Shown piece by piece: positions 20,388-31,063 of a stretch of 64,000 bases of DNA. This DNA is from Zelopaecilomyces penicillatus (Eukaryota; Ascomycota; Sordariomycetes; Hypocreales; Pseudodiploosporaceae), in contig VCCP01000004.1 in NCBI GenBank assembly GCA_005765155.1, positions 992,001-1,056,000 on the forward strand. Direction: 5' to 3'. Made by a program: the position numbers and the translations under genes. Within the stretch, counting starts at the first letter, position 1; the number at the start of each line of letters is the position of its first letter. The notes beneath the pieces are model-generated. The model worked only from the letters and a program-made list of their open reading frames with translations. It made no database searches and was not told the DNA's origin.

Positions 20388-21749
20388 CGATAGTTATGAC
20401 TACTAAAAGTGCATGTCTGATGGCTCAAGTGCAAACGTGGAACTGCAGAGCAGTGTATGAAGCAAAAACTGAAAAAAAGTCTGCGGCCCTTGGATGCACG
20501 CGTTCTATTCGCGTTGTTTGGATTTTGTCCATCTCCTGAGCTCGTTCTCTACGCCGATGGCCGATGTCTTGTGCGTCATGGTCCTCTGGAGATCGGGCGT
20601 TCAGGCGCTAAACCACCTGCCGGGCGATCGGTGGCTTTGAAACCCTGCATACCAGATTGCACCAGCCAAATTGGCGGTTAGGTAGCAGATGTGCCAGAGC
20701 AATAAAAGGAAAGTTAATGACGACGTTAGTAAGTCGAGTAGGATCCATGGTGAAAGGAAGCTGATACGAAGTAGTTTACTATAGTAGGTAGGTACCGTTA
20801 ATATTGATGATTGGTGTTGGGCCACCCAATAATACCTCTTCCATTATATTATACATCCCCCACTTGTAGCAGCATTAAGTTATGAAGACAAAACATGGTG
20901 GCCTTCCATTAGAGGTTTCGCCCACCTAAAACCATATTTTCTACAAAGCATGAAGGTATGGCTTATTAATTCGCCTGTTGGGTTGATGGACGAACCACCG
21001 ATGTATTTTGAGCTTTTGTGGGCTGCTACCAGCAGATGTTGATGCCCCTGCCAATACGGCTGCAACAGGCAGCTGGTAACAGCTGGCGGGGCTGACCAGC
21101 CGGTACCTACTGCCAATTGATTGATCAACCCATGTCTTGCTGCCTGCAAATCAGGTAAGCCGTGACTGACTGGCGTATCGTTCTCGCTTGAAGAATATAA
21201 TAACCTCCTCCTTCCTCCATCTTTTCTGCAGAGATCCTGCGTTGCACACAAACGTTGCTTCGAGACTCGTTGCACAGAACTGTCTCGGAAGTTTCATTAG
21301 GTGCTAGCTGTTGGTCGGGCCAGCGAAAGTCACACAGAGTCAAAATTGGCTTGCAGAGTTACTTTGGCCTTTGCCAGCAGACTTCTTTGGGTCGATCATA
21401 CACTCCAGGATTTGGAGATACCCGTTATTCCGTTGCTCCAGGTCAGACAGCTCCAGGGGTATACTGTGCCCAAACATCTCATTCAAAATTCATCACGCGG
21501 CCGGACCGTGTGTTGGAAACACACGTGTGCACCATACGCGCTTCCAGACACTCTGTGACACAGCTGGTTTTTGTGTATTCACCCTCTCGCTGCCAAAATC
21601 AATCCAACACGAGCCGTTTTTGCCGAAACTTTGCCCAAGACTCACTGGTATCACCTGGCGATACCCGTCCTTCCCTTCTCAGAATTTCCGCCCTGAGAGC
21701 GCTAGTTGACAACCACCAACTCCTCGCCGTTCTGGCCCTTTCGCTCAGT
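20388..21749. promoter_or_regulatory. Divergent spacer between phr1 and XLF
   Basis: A 1.36-kb region that must hold both promoters. Near the phr1 side are two GATC cores (20591-20594 and 20626-20629). The XLF-side 495 bp are open in the XLF frame from 21255 but contain no in-frame ATG before 21750, so I treat them as 5' leader. No other gene is supported. Confidence 0.5.
20591..20629. promoter_or_regulatory. Candidate light-response element (paired GATC sites)
   Basis: Two GATCGG cores lie 35 bp apart, about 205-240 bp upstream of the phr1 start. White-collar complexes bind paired GATC-type boxes in blue-light-induced fungal promoters, and photolyase genes are classic targets. The match is to a short degenerate motif, so this is a hypothesis. 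Confidence 0.3.
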
Positions 21750-23396
21750 ATGTCTGGAGAGCTGCTTTGGAGACCCCTGCCGCTGGCGGCTTTGCCGGGC
21801 ATGCCGGTGCTTCTTGTCTCCGCTGACATAGGATCGGCAACCTACACGGTCAGAGTTACAGACATGGCGAACATTTGGATTGAAACCTTAGATCGGAAGG
21901 CTATATGTATGCGAGCATGGAGCGACAATACGAGTATTGATCCAAGTGATACCCCAGAAAACATGGCTAAATTCCTCGCAACTATCCAACTGGCCCTAGA
22001 TCCTTGTCTGCCTGGCCACGATCAAACAGATCTAACATTACTATCTGGCTCATCAACGGACAACTCAGAGCATGAGCTTGTACTTAAAATTACATGCCCA
22101 CTACCCGGATTCAGCCCGTTGAAATGGTCGCTCCATTTGAAGAAGTCTCCTCCATCTGCCATTGCCACAGAGCTCGTTCTCCCTCTTATTGAAGCGCACT
22201 ACACCAGAAAGCAAGAAGTCGAATCATTGATTCAAACAATGAAAGACAAAGACACGGTTATTGGAAAGCTGTCTGACAAATTAGAAGCAATTGGCACTGG
22301 CCTAGAAAATGTCTTTACATCTCTGCTGGGCAAGAAAAAGGTTACCAGAAAGTCTGCAGAAGGATACGTCAAAGGACTATCACCATTCAAGGAAAACAGG
22401 TGGAAATCTTGTTTGATGAATAACAGTGACGGTCCGAGCAATGCGAGTGAATTAACACAGCAAGTGTTCAATGGGCATGGACTACAATATCAATCTACTA
22501 TGCAAATTGATGGATCTCCTGAGTTAGATACCTGGTGGAAGAACTTTCAAAGCACCTCTCGACTTATGCATCAGGGTCAACAACAAGTAAAGGGTCGATC
22601 ACAAAGAACTCCTTCACCATCTACTGAAGCGTTAAATGTCGATGATGATGACTTTCAGGTTCAGGCTACTCCACCTCACCTGAAATCTTCCAAGGGAGGA
22701 GCTATGACGAGGAGTAGTCAGGCTTTAGATGACGCTTCGACAGACAGTGAAGTTGAATCTCCTCCCAAGGACACTTTTAGAAGGCAACCGCCGAGGGAAT
22801 CCAGTCAGCGAGACCGGATCCACGAACCCAAGACCCGAATGGGTGCCATTGGCGGCAGAAAGCCGGCTCTCCGCGAACAGTCACCACCACCCAAAGCATC
22901 TATATCGCCTGTATCGAAGCCCGTTATCTTGGATGACGATGGAGATACAGCCTCATGCGCCAGTGACGATGATGGCGATGCAACTGTCTCCGTTCCAGAA
23001 AATCTATCACCTCCTCAATCGCCCCCTCTGTCCAAACCCCCCGTTCAAAGGGGCAGACTGGGTAGAGTTGGAGGCTCTGTATTGAGGACACAAGCTGCCG
23101 AAATGGCACAAGTAACAGAATCAAGGAATACCGAGTCGAGTAATATTGCAGATGCTCTCCCGGCCCGCACTAAACTCGGCGCGATCGGGAATAGAATCGG
23201 CAATGGTGCTGGTTCAACAACCGTTTCAACGTTGGACAATGCCTCAAGGCGCGGACGTATCAGTGAAGAATCCCAGAGCAAAATACAGCCAAGGGAAAGT
23301 TCACAAGAACGCGCGGACCGCAGACGCGAAGAGCTTAAAAGAGAGCTTGAAAAGAAGGCAGCAGCTGGCCCAGCCAAGAAGAAACGACGTTTCTAG
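21750..23396 (+). CDS. XRCC4-like factor (XLF/Nej1), non-homologous end joining (548 aa)
   Basis: An intronless gene. I start it at the ATG at 21750 (MSGELLWRPLPLAALPGMPV) because the open frame upstream has no ATG. Residues 1 to about 115 match the XLF head domain: a WRPLPL opening, a VSADIGSATYTVRVTD strand pair and the family hallmark WIETLDRKAICMRAW. A coiled-coil stalk follows (about 148-200; TRKQEVESLIQTMKDKDTV). XLF homodimers bridge DNA ends with the XRCC4/Lif1-Lig4 and Ku complexes. The long disordered tail contains three copies of a [RK][ML]Gx[IV]G[GN] motif at 363-370, 436-443 and 475-482. It ends in a basic cluster plus Phe (KKKRRF), resembling the Ku-binding ends of XLF/Nej1 proteins. 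Identity is strong from the head domain; the tail functions are inferred. Confidence 0.88.
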   Translation: MSGELLWRPLPLAALPGMPVLLVSADIGSATYTVRVTDMANIWIETLDRKAICMRAWSDNTSIDPSDTPENMAKFLATIQLALDPCLPGHDQTDLTLLSGSSTDNSEHELVLKITCPLPGFSPLKWSLHLKKSPPSAIATELVLPLIEAHYTRKQEVESLIQTMKDKDTVIGKLSDKLEAIGTGLENVFTSLLGKKKVTRKSAEGYVKGLSPFKENRWKSCLMNNSDGPSNASELTQQVFNGHGLQYQSTMQIDGSPELDTWWKNFQSTSRLMHQGQQQVKGRSQRTPSPSTEALNVDDDDFQVQATPPHLKSSKGGAMTRSSQALDDASTDSEVESPPKDTFRRQPPRESSQRDRIHEPKTRMGAIGGRKPALREQSPPPKASISPVSKPVILDDDGDTASCASDDDGDATVSVPENLSPPQSPPLSKPPVQRGRLGRVGGSVLRTQAAEMAQVTESRNTESSNIADALPARTKLGAIGNRIGNGAGSTTVSTLDNASRRGRISEESQSKIQPRESSQERADRRREELKRELEKKAAAGPAKKKRRF

Positions 23397-26300
23397 TCCT
23401 TTGTCTTCCAAGCATGTTTGTTCTGGTTCGGATTTTCTCATGTGCACCTGACTTCACATGCTTTCCTATTTCTCGTCGATATATCACTGGGGGGGGGGGG
23501 GGGGGGGGCTCACCACAGATGCACAATTGGATATGTATTGTGCAACCTCGAGTGGCGGTACCTCTCTTTTGTGTTGTCCGTTGCCCAAATCAGGTTGGGT
23601 TTCCTTGATTAGTTTTGCCACGTCGCGGGAGTAACAATCTTACGTACGTGTGCGATTGATGCGAAATATTCCACGTTGGATTTCTGGACACGAGATGCCT
23701 TTTTTGACCACGATTATTTTCTCAACATCATTGGTGAAATGTTACTTTGCATAGAACAGCCGGGGTATCGTACCACACATACATGCCATCTCCAAGCAGG
23801 ATCGAACAACCAGAGTTGAAAGGGGCCAGAGTCTACACACCATACAGTGGTGTACTAGCATTGTTGCTACATCAGATCATTGTCTCCCCTCGCGCAAGGG
23901 TGCGCATCACCAGAGACGTTGACTATTGACATATAGATACTTCCGCGAGCAGCAATTGGTCTCAACGCTAATTGAGCTTCATCTATGTGCGACACATGCA
24001 ATTACCCGTGTCCAGGAGAGATTCAGTAAGATGTGTGACAAAGAGGATCTGGTTCGATTGACACTCAACGGCCATGATCTTATGAAACAACACCAGTGGC
24101 GATCCCATGGTAGTGGCATGTCTCGTCATGCAATTGTTGCCGTTTACACTTCTTTCTCCGCTCAGTATATTGGCTGAGACTTTAGGAGTCCTGTACTTCA
24201 GTCATGGACAACTCTTACAGCATATAATTTTCATTGATAAACCTGGGAGCGGCTCAACTTAAAATGAAATCCATTACTAATTATGACACAATTTTATTAT
24301 GACGTATGACGAAATTCGTTGCGCGTTGTTCGCGCTCGTGATTATAGGCAATATATTGAGAGATTCAGGGAAAGAGATCCAAAGCCACTTAGCAACCATG
24401 CGACTTACCGGAGCAGAGCAATATATTTCAATTATAACAAGCACATAATTACTACACAGCAGTCCTGGAGTTCATGCTCGAAGCGTCATGACGATGCTGC
24501 CTGGACACTCGCAAAGCGATCTATAGCTTATTCGATCGCAAAGGCTCCGCGGGCCCCCTTTGCTTTGCCCGTACACATGCCGCCCAATAACTGCCACTGT
24601 GTTTCTTAGATGTGTATCAGTTGCTTCGGGACCTTATTGCCTCAACTCATCGCTTCTAGTTCCAGCATAAGGCTGATTTGTTGCTCGAGTGAGGAGCCGC
24701 TGCATCCGGCCACCCCAGAGTTAAAGCCGTGTGGCTGGCGAAGGCTACTTCCGTAGGCCCAGCAGAATGTAGACATTCTCTAAATCTCAACCGAGCAAAC
24801 TAATTTAGTTTTTCTATAGCTGGATATGGTGCCAGATTCTTGGCAAACCCGAACTTCCCCGCCCCTAAGCTCTGTCCAGTCGCGGCAATGCGTGAACCCG
24901 AGCCTGAATCAGAGCAGGGCTCCAGAAATGTAGCACTCAGTTTGCTTCTACCTGTTTGTGGTCTCTCACACTCTGGCATTGTCGCTCGCTGCATCTCCCA
25001 GTTATGAAAGGCGTGGAGACATGACGAAACTTGATATGAGAGAATGGAATCCACCAGGCACTACATCTTCAGTAATTTCGGTCACCACCAATCACACCAA
25101 ACTAATCAGTCAAGAAAAAGATGAACCTATCTTATTACTTCATCTCATACCCTATTGACTCGAATACCATGATAGACATTTACCCCATGATGTAAGGGCT
25201 ATAGTCGTGTTCGTTGCTGAGTTATCATCTACAGTATCTGCATTGGCCGCACAGGGAATTTTGAGCTAAAGGGACATTGTCCTTTGGTTACACTGACTGT
25301 TGATTTTCCAGCAGAAATTCAAAGCAGCACAAGCAATACTCTTTTTGTGCATACTACGTAGTGAACTTGGCAAACCCTGGCCTTTGTGTCGTCCGTCATT
25401 GAAGTGGACTCTGACTCATGAAGCGGTCGATATTTCCTTCTTTTGCATATTTCGTCTCTACCACGCAAACCCATTCACCCGGTACATGTTTGAGACTCAT
25501 TCCTTGAGTGCAGATATTGACTATCTCCCGAAGTAGCAATGCCCCTCCACCGAAACAATTCGGGATGGCAAGACCTGTGTTCAGTGAACTGCTAAGCCTT
25601 ACCATCTAGTCGTCATGCACTGGTGGCGGCTGTCAATGTGACATTGCAGATCTCTTACAACCAGGGTTGTGGTTGATGCAAGACCCCAAGGTCGGTCCCG
25701 TCGCAACCCAAGCCTACCAATCCAGATCCAGTGGCGTGGATGGGCTGATCTTGATTGTTTTCTGCGTGCCATCAGCCTTCTTTCGGCTATTCGTCAAAGT
25801 GAGTATATGATGATCTCAACATTGAGGCTGGTGGAAATGAGTTTCTGGAACACTTTACGGAATTCAACAGACGAAGGACGAACGGCGTATTTTTTCCAAG
25901 CCCACCGACTGATTTCTCAGGCAAAGAAACGAACCCAGGTTATCATGGATGTGACGCGACTTTGATTGACCTTGATAGTTTGTTCCTGCCCCTTTCTTTT
26001 GCATATTTGCCCAATAGTTGATGTACACATAATGGGTAGATTTTCATTTGTCAGGAGGAGGGCGAGAATGTCTGACAAAGTGTTGATGTGGTGTTGACGC
26101 ACTGGAAGGCCATTCGTTGAGAGCTACAACTATGTGGTCATCAGCAATCTTGCCAGGCAAAAAACGGCTTGTGCAATAGCATACGATATGTTTCACGCTC
26201 CTAAAAGTTAGTCAGCTCGATATCGCCAAAAGTACAGTTTCTATTCTTGGCTTTTTTGGATCGCAACCTATCCCGTCTGTCTGGTTATGATTTGAATATC

Positions 26301-28240
26301 CAACATAAATTAGACGGCCAGCCAACACACCTACGCCCTCGCTGTAAGGCAGCTGTTGCTACTCTTGTCCTCCTATCGCAGTTACAGCTGGGCCATGCAC
26401 GCGTGTGATGTATATGCAAGCTCTGCATGAAGTGGACAATGGGAAAAAGCAAAACATCTCCCGAAATCCCGCCCACGGGAGCTATTTGGTCTGTGGTTTC
26501 TAGCACCCAGACAAGAATTTACCAAAAGTGAGGCACAGCGCAATGACCAGAAGACCTGGCTCTGCGCCGCGTTTGCAGCCCGCGGCATTATGGTAACACA
26601 ACAGCAATTGCAGCTCCATCTCTCACGCACTGCCGATCCGCGGGGTGGGTGGAATCTTCCTAACTGCTGGGCAAGGGTTTGAGCATGGGTAAACATGGAT
26701 AAGGATGGATGCGCATGGGACAGGTGGCTCAGTACCGACACCATGATGCTAGGCCCGTGCCATGCACCCATCGCATGCACAAGGTACAGCTTCAAGACAA
26801 ATGGTTACGGGATATTACTCACAAGGAGTCAGCGAATGCCTAGCTAATACACAACACCGAAAAGCTGCCTATGACAATTAGGCATGGGCCATATCTTCTA
26901 TCCGTCCGGCATGAACTGGTTGCTGCAGCTGGAGGTCATCTCTGTCTTCTCTCGCCCGACCTTCCCAGATTCGAATCGAGGTTACATCAGCCCACCTTGC
27001 ATTCCACAGTCCCTTTCGATGACCTTGCCTCTCCTCTATAGCTACTTGGTCTAATACACATCCATACCTAACTCCCAAGGTAGGTACTGTACGTACGCTA
27101 GGCTCTTGGGGGCGTAGGGTGCAGTGCAGCGTCGTGTTGCCTTCCGTCCCTAGCCCCATCGAGGCGAACAGGGCAAACGCCGATTGGCAAGATTCAAATG
27201 CAGGACATTGCAACCAGGCAACCCGTGTAGCACTATCTCTCTCACCAATCAGTGGTACTTGTATGTTCAGCTTAATCATTGTCAGGTGCTCTTCTTATCT
27301 TCTCTTTTAAAATTGTGATGATTGGTGTACCTAAGGTTGCATGGCTACTACCGTCTTGTGGTAGCATGGAGTATAGGGCTGCCCAAATGCGAGTGGTTAC
27401 GAATTGACTATTTAGACATTCATGATCAGTTGTAGCCTTTTGCATCTGCAGGCTGTGCTTCTAGGCATGGTAAGACAAAGACAACGTGTGTAAATCGTGG
27501 TCCATAGACAAAGATGAGCATGGAAAGGAAACTATCAACAGTCAACACCCAGGGTTCATAGGACGGATCCACTTTCGGGATGCGCAAGACAGCAATGACA
27601 GCAGCAGTGAGTATCAAGGGGGTACTCAACAGATTCCATACGTCACACGCCGCAACCTGGGGTCAGAGCTCTCTTCCCATGAGAGATCCTATTTCTTGCT
27701 CTTGCTCTAGCAGAGGGGACAGGCGTGGACAGATCATCAAAATCGCGTTTCAGGAACGACAACGGCATCGACATGGCCAGTGCCTTGCGGCACACACACA
27801 TACACACAACGGCACAATGACATTATCTCCCTTCTTGATTTGGCCATGAGTTGGCGCTTCCAGATCTATTCAAGAAGCGCACAGTGCCAGTATCATTTTC
27901 ACTGGTCTACTCACTGCCGCAAGGCATCTGTGCGATCAGGTCATCAGCTACCACAGGCATGTCTGTTTTAGGTGTGCTAGTGGTAAACTAGGCATCATGT
28001 CCAAGTCTTGTCCAACTAACACGATTACCTCATAGTAGAATTCTACATCGCGAGTCATACAAACAGCTCTTGACTAGTGATCATGACAAGACATGGACGC
28101 AGACTACTCGTGCAGTTGGGGCCTGATATCATATAGGGTCAATACGCTATAAGATCGTGCGTGGTCTTGAGACGACCAACTCGAATGTTTCACAGCCACG
28201 AGTACATGCAAGTGTCAGAAGTCGTACTCAACAGTAGAGT
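23397..28240. other. Gene-poor region, left part
   Basis: Nearly 5 kb without a supportable gene. Open frames are all under 140 codons, unspliced and motif-free. The region begins with the XLF 3' UTR and the G20 tract, then has mixed AT-rich DNA (about 24180-24620, 25080-25320, 28000-28240). A 67-codon hydrophobic frame at 27426-27629 (minus) could be a decayed membrane-protein exon but has no intact context. I see no terminal repeats or transposase. Confidence 0.4.
23489..23508 (+). repeat. Homopolymer tract G20
   Basis: Twenty consecutive guanines lie about 95 bp downstream of the XLF stop codon, probably in its 3' UTR or terminator zone. The tract can form G-quadruplex structures, and its exact length is prone to sequencing error. 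Confidence 0.9.
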
Positions 28241-29069
28241 CTAAATGGGAAAACGCTCCTTCTACTTGATTTGCCCTTCATTCAACAATTCCCAACCTCA
28301 AGACTGCATCCACATCCACTCCGGAAGCAATACCCAGTCGGCACGGCACTACGTCCGCCCCCCGTTGCGCCCCATGCTGTGCTGTTCCGTGCTATTCCGT
28401 GCTCGCTCCGTGTGCAAGCCAACCTTGCTTCCGTCTTTTCCCCCCTCTTCTCCCCTTCCCTCTTGACCTCAACTTGAATGGCTCTATTCACGCGAGTAAT
28501 TCCGGCTTGCCGCACATCCGCACGCGCCAACAGCAACGGTTCCAAAGTATATTTCTCTACTATTGTTGGTACCCATCCTCGGCTCTTTAGGTTTTAGATT
28601 TGGCGCGATCAGTACTTCCGAAGCTCCTGTACTATTTGTACATATTGGTAGTGACACTCAGCACCAAATTTGGATCTCTTTCTGGCCTGGTCCGAGCCAT
28701 TTCAATTACTTCTCCGCATCTACTAGCCGCTAAGGGCGGCTGCCTAGAAGCTGGTGCCGCCTAGACGCAGACGGGGCGGGAGGCTTTCGTGCACTTCTCC
28801 AGTTGGGGAAAACGTTTATGTTGGTAAACGAGCCAAGCCCTCGTGGAATTTCCTGTATTTGGAATACGTTTCTGTGCCGGTGAATGGCTAGCCCACAGAT
28901 CTTTAGATTTTTCTACCTCAGACTCCAAGGACGTAATTGGTAACTTGGTATTCACATGTCTTGTTCCGTAGCATGGACCATGATGCTATTCGGGTTCTGT
29001 ACCCCCTCATTGTGAAATTTAGAGAACTCGTATGAACGATTCCTATTACATAGCACACTCGCGAGTCTA

Positions 29070-29107
29070 GACACACACACACACACATACACACATATAT
29101 ACATATT
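29070..29107. repeat. (AC)n/(AT)n dinucleotide microsatellite
   Basis: About ten AC units are followed by mixed ACAC/ATAT units, giving an alternating purine-pyrimidine tract in the gene-poor interval. Confidence 0.8.
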
Positions 29108-29275
29108 TTGTAATCAGGTTGTTTTGGAGGGGCATGTTCATGTCTGATTCGGATTTGCCACTTTGCAGTGTGTGAGATCTATTAGAATGATGCGAAATAA
29201 GTCTATGTACGTAAGGAAGTCATTGGTCCCGAGACCATGCCCCAGCATGTCGGGGCGTAAAAAGAGAAAGGTAAT

Positions 29276-29305
29276 AAAAAAAAAAAAAAAAAAAAAAAGG
29301 GGGGG
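29276..29305. repeat. A23 followed by G7 homopolymer tract
   Basis: Twenty-three adenines run directly into seven guanines. It could be a relic of a reverse-transcribed poly(A) tail, but no retroelement coding sequence or target-site duplication was recognised beside it. Length may be unreliable. Confidence 0.85.
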
Positions 29306-30086
29306 TCGCCCTGCTTCTCTAATGTTTGTTCTTCATCTCAGCCATAAAACTCTTAGGCGTGTGTACGCCGTCCCCATTTATGACGCTTGACATGATATAG
29401 CACGCAGATAAAATGATGAAATATTGCAAAGAAAAATGAAAAAAAAGTGACCGCCCAAGAAGAAGAGGCGGAACTACCAGGGTAAAGGTCAATACATACT
29501 GGAAAATACGGCCATAGAAAACAACAATATGCCATATTAAAGAAGTACCAAATGAAGATAAAATAATGAAAAGGAAAAGGAAAAGAAAAAAGGGGGGGTT
29601 GGGACGTAGAACGTGTCTGGCGTTTAATTCCAGCGCCTGATCCACCATGCCAAAACAGAAAGCAGAGAGAGGGAAGAAAAGAAACAAAAAGACGAAAGAA
29701 TAGACGCGGGGATGAAAAAAGCCCATGCGACGCTGCAGGGAGAGAGAAACGCTTGAACAGCAGTCAGTGCTCATGAACAAAAAAAGACTGTGCTGTGAGC
29801 GTGGGCGTAGGCGTGAGAGAGAGAGAGATAGAGAGGACAGGATGAAACAGCCGCGGAGAGGGATCTTTGTCGAGAGAAGGCCATGGTGTGACCTCTGCGC
29901 GTGTGGTGTCCAAGCCCAGTGTGGTGCATCCATCCAGGAACCGCACACAGCGAAATGCACAGATTCCAATAGGACCAACAAAGTTCATCATGGAGGGGTG
30001 GGGTTTTATCTTTCGGGGGCAGAACACAGAAAGGTGACGCTTCTTCTGTATTGTATTGATGCTCTCTCATTCTCCACCTCTCTGTT

Positions 30087-30104
30087 TCTCTCTCTCTCTC
30101 TCTC
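30087..30104 (+). repeat. (CT)n microsatellite
   Basis: Nine uninterrupted CT units within a longer pyrimidine-rich strand (about 30060-30125). The matching purine bias on the other side (29810-29840, GAGAGA) makes this part of a longer asymmetric region. Confidence 0.75.
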
Positions 30105-31063
30105 CCACCGGCCCCCCCTTCCACTCAACACAATGAATTGGGCACGCAGGGGTTTGGGTTTGGGTTTGTATGTATGTGTTTGGAGATCAATCCAACCTCG
30201 AATAATGTGGCCAAAGAGAGCTGTCAAACAAGAAGACTGCGTGCGATTCGTCTCCAAAGTGTGCACCCCCACTGCTCTTCCCCATCCGTCTTTCCGCGGT
30301 TGGAGTCAATCAAAATCGGCACTCTGGGGGGTAAGGCAAGTTTGGGGGAAAAGGAAAGAACCGGAAGAAGATGCTTAGCCTTGTCGGCTATTGTTCATAC
30401 TTTCTCTTCACCCCAGCCTCTCCTCTAGGCTTTGGTGTTGGTGCAGAACGCATTGTCGACCGAGGTTACTAGCCGGGACGGGCTTTTCACTCGAACTCTC
30501 AGAGACCCGGCATGGATTTCAATAGCACAAAAGCAACCATGAAGGATATTGTTGTTGGGTCTGGTCTCGGTGCTGTCTTTGGTGTCTGGCAGTGTGTGCA
30601 TCGACTCCAATCACCCCACCCAACCCGTGGGGATATTTCCGGTTTCATCTCGTCGTTCCAGCAAAGCCCAATGCAGAACAGGGACTCAAAACCAAAAGTG
30701 TGCAGCAGAAGGGTATTCTGGTTCTTTTTTGCAGTAGTTTTGTCCTTTTTTCGCTTGCTCAATTGATCCCCGTGCGGATTCATGTTTTGCCTCTTTCAAA
30801 CCCCGATAATCCAAACCAATTTGGCCCTTTTTTTTTTTTCTTTTGCCAGGAAGAAAAAAAAGGAACCTCGTTTACTTCGAGACGTCGCCCACCGCACGCC
30901 GTGTATCAAAGGTAAAATGGGGGCGGGGGTGGGTGTTGTTGTGTGGACGTGGACGTGGCAGCCAGTGGCTGGTATGTATGTGCCACCCGCCAAGACCGGG
31001 TCTGGTGTTGGTTGTTGCAAAACTTTCGACGATGGGCTACCACGTTCAGAGTCCATTCGGTCG

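Larger units (their letters stand above)
28241..31063. other. Gene-poor, low-complexity region downstream of the forkhead gene
   Basis: This stretch holds (AC)n, A23G7 and (CT)n tracts and long polypurine/polypyrimidine asymmetry at 29400-30120. Large overlapping frames (29319-29981 minus, 29725-30378 plus) are composed of Leu/Phe/Ser or Arg/Glu runs that mirror the DNA bias. The right end contains the forkhead 3' UTR. No gene is supported. Confidence 0.45.

Noticed and set aside
26960..27000. TTCGAATC sequence reminiscent of a tRNA T-arm
   Set aside because: No acceptor stem, anticodon stem or A/B box spacing could be drawn around it.
27426..27629. 67-codon hydrophobic frame (minus)
   Set aside because: Looks like two membrane segments, but no flanking exons, start context or family match could be found; a decayed exon is possible but unsupported.
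29319..30378. Large overlapping frames (220 codons minus, 217 codons plus)
   Set aside because: Both are by-products of polypyrimidine/polypurine bias: Leu/Phe/Ser runs on one strand and Arg/Glu runs on the other. They have no motif and no consistent splice structure.
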